Positions 47,708-58,480 of a stretch of 64,000 nt of DNA are shown piece by piece. How positions within the stretch are numbered: the first letter of the stretch is position 1; every line of letters begins with the position of its first letter. This DNA is from Macquaria australasica (Eukaryota > Chordata > Actinopteri > Centrarchiformes > Percichthyidae), in NCBI GenBank assembly GCA_005408345.1, contig SEMN01000226.1, positions 496,001 to 560,000 of the forward strand, read 5' to 3'. The position numbers and the translations under genes are program-made. The notes beneath the pieces are model-generated. The model did no database searches. It was not told the DNA's origin and worked only from the letters and a program-made list of their open reading frames with translations.

Positions 47708-50700
47708 ACTACATCTTTAACAATTAGACCATCTCAGTGCCCTAACACTGAGAACAAAAATGCTCATGCACTAATTTTTCAGGGATACGTTACCTTGGCT
47801 CTGGTCAGCACTGTCTCCATATTAGCTTTATGCTGCAGCAGATTCTCAATTTCTTCTCTAGGTAGGAAAATATGTATTATCGAAACAAGACGTGTGTGAT
47901 TTAGACAGTAATTAATTAGTGGAATTTGTTATTTACAATATTGACTCACTTGTCTTTCTGGCCCTCTTTCTTAAGTTTTTCAATCTCTCTTGCCAGATGT
48001 ACAGCTTCCGCATGGAGCTGAAATTATATTTTTAATTTTGAAATTCAGATGAATCTAAAAGCACTGGTGTAGTATAAAGTAATTTTAATGGAGTGGTAAA
48101 AGGATAGTCTTACTTCATTTCTGGAGTTGTTCTTTTTGAGCTTCTCTAGCTCCTCCTGTGTGGACTGCAGGGTCAAAGCCACCTTTTGCCATTTCTCAGT
48201 CCAGTGTGATGCCACAGCTTGTAGTTCCTCAATGCTCTGGACTCTCACTGCATCTTGTTTCCAATACTCTTCCTCCTGCAGGTGTAGCTTCTCCTCCTTC
48301 TCAAGGACCTCAGCCTCCAAACTCACGCACTGATCCTGCAGTTTCAGTTTTTCTAATTGCAAAACCTCCACAGATTCCCTGGAAAAATAGTTTGAGGGTT
48401 TCAATAAAGAGAGGGTCATTATACTACACTGAATAAAATTAATTTTCAAATATTGAAGAATAGTGTTTGATCACCATCTCACCTGAGCTGACTGCACTTT
48501 TCTTTCATCTCTGTGAGCTCCTCATGTCGACCTTCATTCATTTTACTCAGCAGTTCCTCTTTTTCTCTGATCAGCTGAGAGCATTCTGCCTCCAGATCTG
48601 TGATCTGTTTGGAGCTGTTGATCCTCTCTTCTTTCATCTCTTGTAGCTGAGACTGTGATGTTTGCAGCTTCTGCTGAATCATTTCAAGCTCACGTGTCAG
48701 CTTTTCATTCACCTGGTGGGTGAATGAAACAACAGGGATCATTTAATAAAGAATTCAGAAAAAAAAAGAAACTTAACAAAAAGATGTTCACTTAAAGCTT
48801 GCAACCTCTCTGAGAGTCTTTGATTCTTCCTTCAGCAGAACTGTTTCTTGATCCTGTTTGTTGTTGTGTGACTCAGTGTCAGCCTGAATGACATGGACCT
48901 CACAACCCTCTGAAACCTGTTGGGCTCTCTTCAGCTGCAGCTCCAGGACCTGGACCCTCTGGTGCAGATCTGCTTTCTCCTATACAAGACACATGCAAAA
49001 AAAAAAAACCTGGTCATAACTCCAAAACATGATTTATTTTTTTTATTTTTATTTTTATCTTAGATGCCTTAGAAATTGTAGCTAAAGATTATATATGATA
49101 CCTGGATCAGGTGATCTTTGTCAGACAGAGGCCCTGTCTGTTTCGCCTTCAGTTCTTTTATATCATCCTCCAGCTTTAGCACTTGAGTCGACAAGATGGC
49201 TTTTTCCTGAAAAGAATTAAAGACAATTTTCAAGGTGCAACTCATATCGTAAAATGTTGTAATGTAGGATATGGTTACATTGAATCAGAGACAGGAAACT
49301 GACCAGGCATGCTTCGCTGATCTTGTTGTTTGCTTCACTCAGCTGTTCTTGCACTTCAGAATGATTCTGTCTTGTGTGGCTAAGCCTCTGGTTCATCTCC
49401 TCTATTTGATTCAAGAGCGTCCTCTGTGTCTAGGTACATAGAAACAAAATGCACACAGCCTAAAGGTAAGGAAAATGGCAGTTCGAGAGATTTCCCTTAT
49501 ATGTAACTAACTAACCTCTGTAGAAGTCTGAAGTTTCTGGAGTGCCTGGTTTCGTTCTTCTTCTTGTGTCTTTGCCCTCGCCTCAGCATTTCTCAGAGCC
49601 TCTCTCAGCTTGTAGAGCTCTCTGTCAACCTTCTGCCTCTCCTGAATTAAAGCCATGTGTAAAAGCAATGTTAGCAAATGGAAATACAGGATAATACATT
49701 ATTTAGAACAGAAATCTATTTTTCACAATACATAAAGCTTACCTGTCTGTTAAAGTCTTCTTGACTCACTGGTAATGTTTGGCTAAGTGAGCCAGGAGTT
49801 CTTTCGGTTGGTTGATCATCACTTCCTCTGTCCAAAGTAGACCTCATTTGCAGCAGGTCCTTCTCCAGTTGCAGGACCCTTGTGAGTGAATTTCACATGA
49901 GGAATTTCAATCTATTCGAAAGTCATTCAAATGATCCTTTCCATGTCTTTCCCTGCACTTACTTTTCATAAAGCTCTCCACGTTGCCGGCTCTTTTCAAA
50001 TTGGGATAATTCAGCTGCCTCCTTCTCCTGCTCAAGAGCGCTCATCGCTTCTGACAGCTGCTGTGAAACACATCAGTGCAAGATAATAGGATTCTGTGTG
50101 AAGCTGAAACACATACCAAACTCCTATTCGAAAGTAGAAAGTCTTTCACCCCCGTCACCAAAACAACCAGTGGCAAGGAGGGAGAAAAATGCAAAAAAGG
50201 TAGATCATAGAATTTGTTTCCATAGACATTTAAATGTACTTTTTTCCCCTTACCTTATGTTTAATGTCAAGCAGTTTTGCAGTAGTTATATTATAGCTCA
50301 GCTGTGAATTTCTGGTCCTCAGTCGGTCCAGCTGAGTGTCAAGACGCTCATGAGCATCCTGCAGGCATTGCACCACTTCTGCTTGTCTAAAGCTACTTTC
50401 ACCTCGGGCAGCCCTTAATTCAGGCCCTGGACTTGGAGGAAAGGATCGTGTAGCACCCTCAGGTGCCAGATGGGACAATGACTGCCATTTCCTTAGACCT
50501 GGGTCATTCTGTCTGAAGCCACCAGAGCTCCCAGATGTGCTAGAATACATAATCAGCATGAATTTATTAAACCACCCTGACATGAAAATGAGTATTGCTG
50601 TGTCTCTGTCACTTAAAAACTGTATAAAAGTTCCCCTCACCTTGTGCTGACTTTGGACAGAAATCCTGTCCCAGAGACAGTTGCCATACCACACCATGCT

Positions 50701-50953
50701 GAGGTCTAAAAAAGAAAAACACACATTTTTAAAACAACTTCACTTTGATCAACCTCTTGTACCAGAAAAAAAGACCATATCTGGGTCTTACCTGGGCTGT
50801 AAAGCGAGACTTGGTGTCCCACATGTCGAGGTCCGTGAGAGAAAATGGACTTGAACTTCTGCACGAGGGTCTAAACATCTTCAAGTGTCTTTCTAGATCC
50901 AAACTATCGCTTCCCTTTGTATGGGAGAGGCTACAGTCCTCATCTCCCCACAT
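43745..50953 (-). CDS. Large coiled-coil protein of unknown identity (23 exons)
   Basis: Exons (minus): 50953-50792, 50705-50641, 50539-50254, 50060-49963, 49878-49743, 49641-49516, 49429-49304, 49206-49102, 48979-48806, 48712-48483, 48378-48114, 48017-47950, 47857-47794, 47608-47503, 47370-47336, 47197-47156, 46927-46867, 46773-46691, 46606-46508, 45748-45632, 45503-45348, 44362-44302, 43959-43745. They sum to 2,880 nt, 959 aa, in one unbroken frame. Residues 1-110 are Ser-rich and non-helical (starts MWGDEDCSLSH). From about 130 to 740 it is heptad-like, rich in Leu, Glu, Lys and Gln (QLDRLRTRNSQLSYN, LEKLKLQDQCVSLEAE). An acidic, disordered tail ends SPDEDEEKG. No enzyme motif, zinc finger or membrane span. 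The composition resembles centrosomal, Golgi or cytoskeletal scaffolds, which is inference only. The two tiny exons (35 and 42 nt) and the last two exons are the least certain; without them the frame would stop at 45333. Confidence 0.8.
45820..46470. repeat. Dispersed fish repeat split by a CAGTGGTGGA-type element
   Basis: The left part carries AGCATATTAACATG and GTTAGCATGCTAACG. The right part carries CCAATAGTTGTTGAGATATT and TGGACCAACAGACTAACATT. I know both as parts of one widespread fish repeat. Between them at 45966 to about 46190 lies a truncated CAGTGGTGGAAGAAGTACC element. All of this is in the 0.75-kb intron between exons 19 and 20 of the coiled-coil gene. Confidence 0.55.
47640..47704. 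repeat. (TA)n microsatellite
   Basis: About 32 uninterrupted TA units in an intron of the coiled-coil gene. Confidence 0.97.
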
Positions 50954-52459
50954 GTCTGCCCAAGCGTCAGGGATAGATTTTCACACAAAGGTGGCAGCTC
51001 GAGCTGTGTGGCTATTCTTGGATCATGTGTCTTGATATTTCCACTGCTTGCTTGATGGTCAACAACTAGTTTTAACACTGCCTGATAATTACAGCGTGTT
51101 TGTGATCTACAGAATCCTTTACTCTTATTATAAATTTGTTATCTACACCCTTTTCCATATCTAAATACACATATTTCTGATCAAATGTATAAAAATGTGA
51201 TTGATAAGAAAAGAAACACATCATATGATTTGATTTAACAGCTGGAGTCTGCACAAAATGACATTTTCTCTTACAGTACCTTACTGCAGAAACCCTCTCC
51301 TGTCCACTGACAATGCTCACTTGCTCTGCTTGCAAGCCTCACACAGCTTTGGTAGCAAGCTTTTCAGTGTACAGCCCTTGAACTGAGTATCCATGGTAAC
51401 CTATGCACACAGGACGCAGTAGGGTGGGTGTGTCATGAGCAAACACTTCTGGGATAGTCTCCACATGATCTCACTCAGTCTGCTGACTTGCTGTTTGTTG
51501 CTATGAGTTGTTAAGAACATCTCCCAAACAGTGATCATAATACACATAGCTTACCTCTGATTAATTATTTATGACAGTAAATGTGTCAGGATTGATTATG
51601 GTTGCCCTTAGGCACACAGGGGGACAACATGCTTATTATGTTCTTAGTTGGGTGGTTTTTAAAGGATTTTGTTTTAGCTCCAGGGATAAGCGAGAATGTG
51701 ATGAATTGTCAGATAGTATCATGGCCATGTAAGCATGTTAATACTCTACAGCTCACTGTGAAATATTGCATGCTACTGACTAAATCCAAAGTTGTGTCTT
51801 TGCAAATGCCAGTCAGACCATTATTCAGCTCTGTCTTTCAACTATATTGCACCCCAGTGAATGCCATAAGCCTTGCATGTGACTCAGCATTCAAAATTAA
51901 ACAAAACAAAACAAAAGCATAAACTTTTGATAACAACATCCATTTGGATTATAGAAATCGCAGTATGTCAGATTTCGCTCATTTACGTTTAAGTAAAAAT
52001 CATCATTTCACTATTAAGGTCTTATTTTGAAAAATGCCTTGTATCGGAAGCCGGAAGTAGTCATCCAGAAGCTAGCTAGCAGCAGCAGCAGCCTTTGGCT
52101 ATTCAAGAAGCTACAAGCTAGCAGTTTAAGGGAGCAACAGTTTTCCTTTTAGGACTTAACTTGACACTTCATTAACTTGTGTTCTTGAAAGGATTGTACC
52201 TCGCATTGATTCCGGAAAGGTACAACACTTCGTCTTGAAATTAACGCTAGATAGTAACTTAGCTATGCTAGATTACAGGCCGACGCTAACGCTAGCCAGT
52301 TAGCGTAACTAATCGATAACGTCAAGCAGTTAGTATTCTGATGTCCTGCCGTCAGAAAGTTAGCTTATTGATTTAACATTGAACAGACTGCGGTTACTAA
52401 AAAGCTTCTCTGACGAGTAACGTTGAATTTAAACTCCTGTTCGTTAACATTGTTCAGTC
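50954..52459. other. Divergent promoter region between the coiled-coil gene and EDC3
   Basis: 1.5 kb separates the two start codons, which point away from each other. The EDC3-proximal half (52030-52459) is CpG-richer and includes a short run of AGC triplets near 52080; it is probably EDC3 5' leader. A possible donor (GGAAAG then GTACAA) near 52217 suggests an untranslated first exon, unproven. Confidence 0.5.
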
Positions 52460-54843
52460 ATGGCCGCGGACTGGTTGGGTAGTTTGGTGTCGATTAACTG
52501 TGGACCAACGCTGGGAGTCTATCAAGGAGAGGTGGTCTCCGTGGACCAGTCCAGCCAAACCATCTCCTTAAGACAGCCTTTCCATAATGGAGTCAAGTGC
52601 CCTGTTCCCGAGGTCACATTCAGGTAAAGCTCAGCCACACATTGTTTGCGCGCTGTTATTGACAGATTGAGCGGATAAACATAATCTTCCTGTTACTAAA
52701 TATAGCATTTTACCTTTTTTTTTTCTTTTTTTTCTGCAGTGCCATTGACATAAAGGAACTAAAGATTTTAGATATCAGAAATGGCAATGCTAGGAACGGC
52801 TCTTCTGCATCTACAAAGGTAAGCAGTGCTCCAGTTTCAGTCCCAAAGGGTGACCCCAGGTGTGTGGAGAAAGTAAACTCTCCTCAGCACTGCTCTAAAA
52901 GCTACGGAGACCGGCACCTGGATGTACCTGGCCAGCCAAAAGGATTTCGTCGAAGACACAACTCCTGTAAGTGCAATGTAGTACAACTCGGTCAGAAGAA
53001 AAAAAAAATTGCTGATTGTTGCTGTGTTGAGATTTACTATGTATTTTTCCTGTCAGGGTCATCTAGTAGTCGAGGGGCAAACCAAGTGACCCCGAAAAAG
53101 AACGGGGTGAAGAATGGTCAGATGAAGCACAGAGACGACGAGTGTTTTGGGGATGGCATGGACGACGGGCTCGATACGGACTTTGATTTTGAAGGAAACT
53201 TGGCTCTTTTTGACAAAGCAGCAGTTTTCTCAGAAATCGACATATCGGAGCGCCGTAACGGTGCAAGGTCACGTGGGACTCCTCAAGAGCAGACGCCCTC
53301 ACGGTACCGTCATGATGAAAACATCCTGGAGGCCAAACCTATTGTGTACAGACAGATTACTGTACCGCAGCCTGGGGCCAAAGAGTACTGCACTGGTAAG
53401 TGTTTTCAAATTGTAATGAAACAAATGGTAGTCTGTGCAAATGATCTGCAGTAGACTTATATACTTGTCTTTTTTTCAATGCAGACACTGGGCTTGTTGT
53501 ACCCAGTATATCCTATGAACTACACAAGCGGCTGTTGTCAGTCGCTGAGCGTTATGGTCTGTCACTAGAGCGAAGACTTGAGATGACCGGAGTATGCGCC
53601 AGTCAGATGGCACTTACATTGCTGGGTGGGCCCAACAGGTAAGCATGTAGTTACGGTTTGTAAGCACAGATGGAAACAGCCTCAGCTAAATGAGAGTTAA
53701 GGCCTACTTGTATTTTATTTCTTGCTGACCTAGTATCCTACAAAAAAAGAATCCACCAAGAATAACTTTCTCTGGCCAGTATAGTGTTTATATTTTTGTT
53801 TTATATTTTATTTTTCATAGGAGTTAGTTACTTACCTGTTTATAGTGGCTAAGTGTTGTTAGCAAGGTACATTATCAACTGTAACAAAATTCAAAATTAT
53901 TAGTGTTTTGATTGAAGTGTTTGATATTGAACAAATAAGCCATTATTAAATAATCAGAAAAGAAGCGGGATGAAATAATGTCACAAAATTACGTGGTTAT
54001 ACTACATATTTCGTTTCATAAAAAAAGAAAAAAAAAAGAAAAAGACACTTAGGATCTCTGTACTAGTGAATTGTTTTATATGCCAAATATGAGTTTACTG
54101 GCATTAAGTGCTTGGAGAGCACACAATTCAGGAAAGCAGCTTAGTTTCTTTTTCACATCTCTTCCAGATTCACTCCAAAAAATTTACACCAGCGTCCCAC
54201 AGTGGCTCTGCTTTGTGGCCCTCACGTTCAGGGAGCTCAGGGCATCAGCTGTGGTCGTCACCTTGCCAATCATGAAGTGGAGGTTGTCCTGTTTCTGCCC
54301 AATTTTGTCAAGATGCTCGACTCAGTCACCAGCGAGCTCACACTCTTCAACAAGACTGGTGGCAAGCAGGTGTCAAGTATCAAAGGTGGGCTTATTTTTC
54401 TACTTTATTTTTTTTTTCTTTATTTCTTTTTTTACATTTTGCATTCTAGGTGGTCAGGTCAAGAAATATACCTTGAGATTTTTTAAATTTTTATCTCCAA
54501 CTCCACAGACCTTCCAGACACCCCAGTGGACCTAATTATTAACTGCCTGGAGTGCCACGAGAACACATTCCTAATGGATCAGCCTTGGTACCGAGCAGCT
54601 GCAGACTGGGCTAACCAGAACCGAGCGCCAGTGCTCAGCTTAGACCCTCCTGGTAGTGGACAGGGGCAGGCAATCGAGGCCAAGTGGTCCCTGTCTCTTT
54701 GCCTCCCCCTTCCTCTGGCTGAGGGGGCTGGCAGCGTTTACCTGTGTGACATAGGTGTCCCTCGCCAGGTGTTCCAGGAAGTGGGAATCAAGTACCACTC
54801 TCCTTTTGGCTGCAAATTTGTCATCCCCTTGCACTCTGCATAA
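52460..54843 (+). CDS. edc3: EDC3, enhancer of mRNA decapping 3
   Basis: EDC3 is a P-body scaffold that activates the DCP1/DCP2 decapping enzyme and binds DDX6. Exons: 52460-52623, 52740-52966, 53057-53395, 53485-53638, 54168-54385, 54509-54843; 1,437 nt, 478 aa (human 508). Domains in order: LSm at residues 1 to about 68 (ADWLGSLVSINCGPTLGVYQ, SQTISLRQPFHNGVKCPVPE); a disordered linker with RRRHNSWSSSSR, a known Ser-phosphorylation context; the FDF motif at about 171-188 (TDFDFEGNLALFDKAAVF); and the C-terminal YjeF-N dimerisation domain at about 245-478 (VPSISYELHKRLLSVAERYG, GVCASQMALTLLGGPNR, GPHVQGAQGISCGRHLANH, ending SPFGCKFVIPLHSA). The missing 30 residues fall in the poorly conserved linker after the LSm domain. 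Identification is secure. Confidence 0.97.
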
Positions 54844-56160
54844 TGGGACTAATGGTCAACATGACAGATTGAATCTTTCACTTGGCGCCTTATATTCCAG
54901 AGTATTGGCTGTTTTTCAGTTCATCCATTAAGTTTCTAACTCATCAACATGTGAACGGGACCTTTCCCTCACACTGAAGGACCACTGTTTGGTACATTAC
55001 AACGACTAAATGCCTATGGGTGGGATAGGAAAGAGCTTTATTGAAAAAGTAAATTTGTTGACCATTAGAGGCTTCAGCAATTATGTAGATACCATTGTAT
55101 TTACATGATATGACAATATATTTACATTCATAATTACAGCTGAAGCGTCAAAAATAATACCACATAATGTTCAGTTTTAAACGGAATAGGACAATCTGAC
55201 TTAAAATGGAACATTTCTGAATGTCACTGTAATCTAACCTCATTCCAAAACCATCCCCCCAACCACCCCATATAATACATGCAAATATGATGTTATTACA
55301 TTAATATGGATGAGACATCCAACTTAAATTGGTGTTGCTAATGGCTTTGCTTATTGCCTGCCATACTCTGCAGCACTCAGTTACTGTTGCCTGATGTTAA
55401 ATTAGGATAGAAATTCCATCTAAGCAATTATGGAATATTCATCATTTACATCAGCAATGTTGTGTTTTCAAACTAAACCTGTTGACTGCGGCAGCTACTG
55501 GAGATAATCCAGACATCAGCAGTTTTGTTTGTCCATGGTAAATTAGGCTGTGATTAGAAGGGCTTTCACAAGACGATACAGCATGCAAAACATCTCGCAA
55601 TCTTGCTTTTTAGTGGGGATAAAAGGGTTTGCTAACTAAATTCTGGTATAATAGAGAGTCAAAGTCGTGACGTCGCGTCCAGGCTAGCAATCTCTCTTTC
55701 AGCTCTTTCAGTTTCTGAAAAAATTAAGCGTGGTCCTGGGCTTTTTATTGTCCATATCCTAAGACAATTCGACATCCACTACATCAGTTGCTGTAAGAAA
55801 CTGAAACTTTGTGACGTTATAAAGTTAAACACTAACTAACTTGTGTGCACAGAAAAAACTACAAGAGTGGCAGGCAGCGCGGGTACTTGTGTCATTGTAA
55901 CTTGGTTTTGTCAGTATCCATAAAACCATTCATATAGGCTTATGGTTGCTAAAAAACATAAATATTGAATAAACAGCAATATTACATTTTTTTTTCAAAA
56001 AACTACCATCCAACAGGACATACTGTTGAGACGTCTGTTCCAAGGCTGAATTTCAAGTTATTCACGTTGTTACAAATGTCAGTGAGATTTTGAATGAGGT
56101 TTATTTCTTCTGGAACAGATCTCTGAAGTTCTGGTTTCACTTTGGCTCTCTAGTGTATCA
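54844..56160. other. EDC3 3' untranslated/flanking region
   Basis: No clear poly(A) signal within the first kilobase; the first plus-strand AATAAA I see is at 55968-55973, implying a 3' UTR of about 1.1 kb. A short minus-strand frame at 55610-55714 is discussed under rejected items. Confidence 0.4.
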
Positions 56161-56161
56161 G

Positions 56162-56536
56162 TTAAAGGATCATACCAGAGTGTTTGCAAGTTTCAGTTCC
56201 TTAACTACAAATCATGTATATTTAACTTTTGTGCTGATCTTGTTTTAAATGCAGACTATAGTTTAAAAACAATGTGATATATTTTTATATTGGCGTCCAG
56301 TTATGACTGTACAGTATAAAAATGAGTTAGCAGACTCTTAAAACTCTGTTCTGTTGTGTGATCCATCACAGCGAACATCAAGTGTGCGGTAGTGAATAGA
56401 AGCCAATGGATGCCTGGAAGAGAAAATACATCTAAATTTATAAAACACAGCAGATAGTTTGCAGATGGTTAGTTGTGATGTTAAATGTAAGCGATTTGTA
56501 AATAATGAGCTAAAAATCACTGGTATGGTCCTTTAA
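56162..56536. mobile_element. TTAA-flanked MITE
   Basis: It starts TTAAAGGATCATACCAG and ends CTGGTATGGTCCTTTAA, near-perfect inverted repeats beginning with TTAA. TTAA ends and a TTAA target site are typical of piggyBac-type non-autonomous elements. 375 bp, non-coding. Confidence 0.75.
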
Positions 56537-58180
56537 AGTTTCAAACCACATGATATATTTTTTTTTACCTTGCGGGTTTGAATGTTGACCATTTTTTGAT
56601 CAAAGTTGTGTTTAAATATACAGAGCATTTAAATACATTTTTGGATGAATCGTCTTGATCCAAACTCACAATGATCAAGATGCAACATCCTGCACTGAGA
56701 ACACTCTTTGAACCAATTAGATTTGGTCTTTGTGATGAGAGATTGTTGAACATTTTTCCATTTTCTTTTCATGATCTCCCACTCCTGATCGTGTTTATGC
56801 GCTCGACCATTAGTGGTGTTTACCACGAAACTAAAGCATAGGCTGTGAAATATAATTCAAGAAGAGCTGCTTGTTTTGTGCTGCTTCTTGAGGCCTTGAC
56901 GGAGTTTGTAGGCATCTCTACTGCCAGATCTTTTTCACAATCAAAGTCAAATCTTTTGCTTGTTCTTTAACGAGATCACATTTCATCTGATATTTGAATT
57001 GTGTCCAGGACAGAGGTCGTTATATTAAGTTCACCAATCTTTACTGGACATGCATATTGTGCATATTAACATGTCCTTAAATCTTGTATCATTGAGGTCA
57101 GTCTAGTCTAGAAAAGGCTGAATTGCTGAAGGCTGCAGAAGTTACAAATCATCATCTGGGATATGGCTTATGGTTTGGTATTTTGTCCACACACGTTAAC
57201 ATCTCAGGAGGATTAAAATACATTATATTTGTTGTTTTTAATCAGTGCACGTCAGCCTGCACAGAGTTCATACGCTGTTTGAGTGAAAATGACTTTAATG
57301 CACAAAGATTTTGTCCTTTCTCCAACATTCCTCCATCCTGATGTGTTATGTCACATCTGTTGAGACTAGTCTGGCTTGGAAACACCAGCCAGCGTTACTG
57401 AATGTGAACATAAGATGTGTTCTGTTTCTGTGTGGCCGCCAGGGGGCCATGAAACCACACTTTTGGTGGCTCTTCTTTGTTCTGCTGTAATGGCAGCTTT
57501 ATGTACTTAAACAAATTTCCTCAAAGAATAGTGTTATTTCTCTGCGAAATGTGAACAGTCAGAAACAACGTGGCGATCTGACTTTTGACAGGAAAGCGGC
57601 TGTTTGAAAGTGAAATAGTTTAAACGCAGGTTATGCTTCTTGGGAATTAGTTTACATGTTTAGAATTCTCAGATCTGCGCTGGATGTTTGGTCCATTGCG
57701 AGATGAGCTTGCACTTCACAAAAATCGCATTAAACGGCCAGTGGGAGTTTTTTATCTAGACAGTTTCCTTTTGGGTGCGAAGTTCACTGTCAAGGTTCTC
57801 GTGCATAAAATACTGTGCAGTCCTTTTGTGCCATGTCTGCAGATTCAAACAATAAAAAATAAAAATAAACGTTTTTCTGTGTGGGCTCTTTGTAAACATT
57901 GATGATCAAATTCCTTTACCAGCTTGACTCAAATAGATCCAGTGGTCCATTTTTAGCAAGACTAGTTTACCATTAACGCGCATGTGCACTGCAAAATCAA
58001 GGTGGGGCAAAAAAAACTTGAATGTTTCTGACGGGGAGAAGGAACTGGGCAGCCTGCAGTGCTCAAACTAGTCTGAATCGCGTTTATGTCATCGCTGCAG
58101 TTTTATCCAGTTATCGCGCTTTTCTGACTAATTCTACTTTTTCCACGGGAAGACCGTGGAGACTGCAGCGATAGCCTACG

Positions 58181-58480
58181 TTAGTAGGAAAGTTCATTTT
58201 TCATCATATAACTAAGGCCACTTTTCCAAATGATGTTGACAGAAGACGCACCAACAACAGTCTTGGCAGGTTTTATTGAGGTACTTTTGGACTGCTGAAG
58301 TTTCGCGTCACCTGAGACAGACTCCACTTCCTCATCAGGACTTGATGTGTTTTGCGCTTCGACATCAACTGTCGGTTGTTTACTTCGTGAATGGGACTTC
58401 GTCTGCTGTCCCCCAGATGAAAACGGACCTCGGGCAGTAGCCGAATCACCTGTTGTTGCCTTAAATCTCACGGTTTTGCC
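58181..58480 (-). CDS. Possible internal exon of an unidentified minus-strand gene
   Basis: An acceptor-like CACCTGTTTGCAG precedes a 98-codon open frame (KTVRFKATTGDSATARGPF, later SSPDEEVESVSGD and SIKPAKTVV). A donor-like GTTG/GTGCGT occurs after KTVV. The Ser/Thr/Glu/Lys-rich composition looks like a disordered protein segment. I do not recognise it and found no reliable partner exons, and the plus strand has an equally good donor (AAACAG/GTGAGA) at 58491. It could be noncoding. Confidence 0.25.
   Translation of the reverse strand, partial: GKTVRFKATTGDSATARGPFSSGGQQTKSHSRSKQPTVDVEAQNTSSPDEEVESVSGDAKLQQSKSTSIKPAKTVVGASSVNIIWKSGLSYMMKNELSY

Noticed and set aside
55610..55714. Minus-strand terminal-exon-like frame (KLKELKERLLAWTRRHDF ... 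ending in TAA) after a good acceptor
   Set aside because: Only 34 codons, no upstream partner exon could be joined, and it lies antisense within the probable EDC3 3' UTR. Worth revisiting if transcripts appear.
56338..56520. Minus-strand frame HPLASIHYRTLDVRCDG after an acceptor-like site
   Set aside because: It falls entirely inside the TTAA-ended MITE at 56162-56536.
56570..56960. Several overlapping minus-strand frames (for example DQEWEIMKRKWKNVQQSL and RDAYKLRQGLKKQHKTSS)
   Set aside because: Three different frames look protein-like but each stops soon and none has a consistent splice pair or known family.
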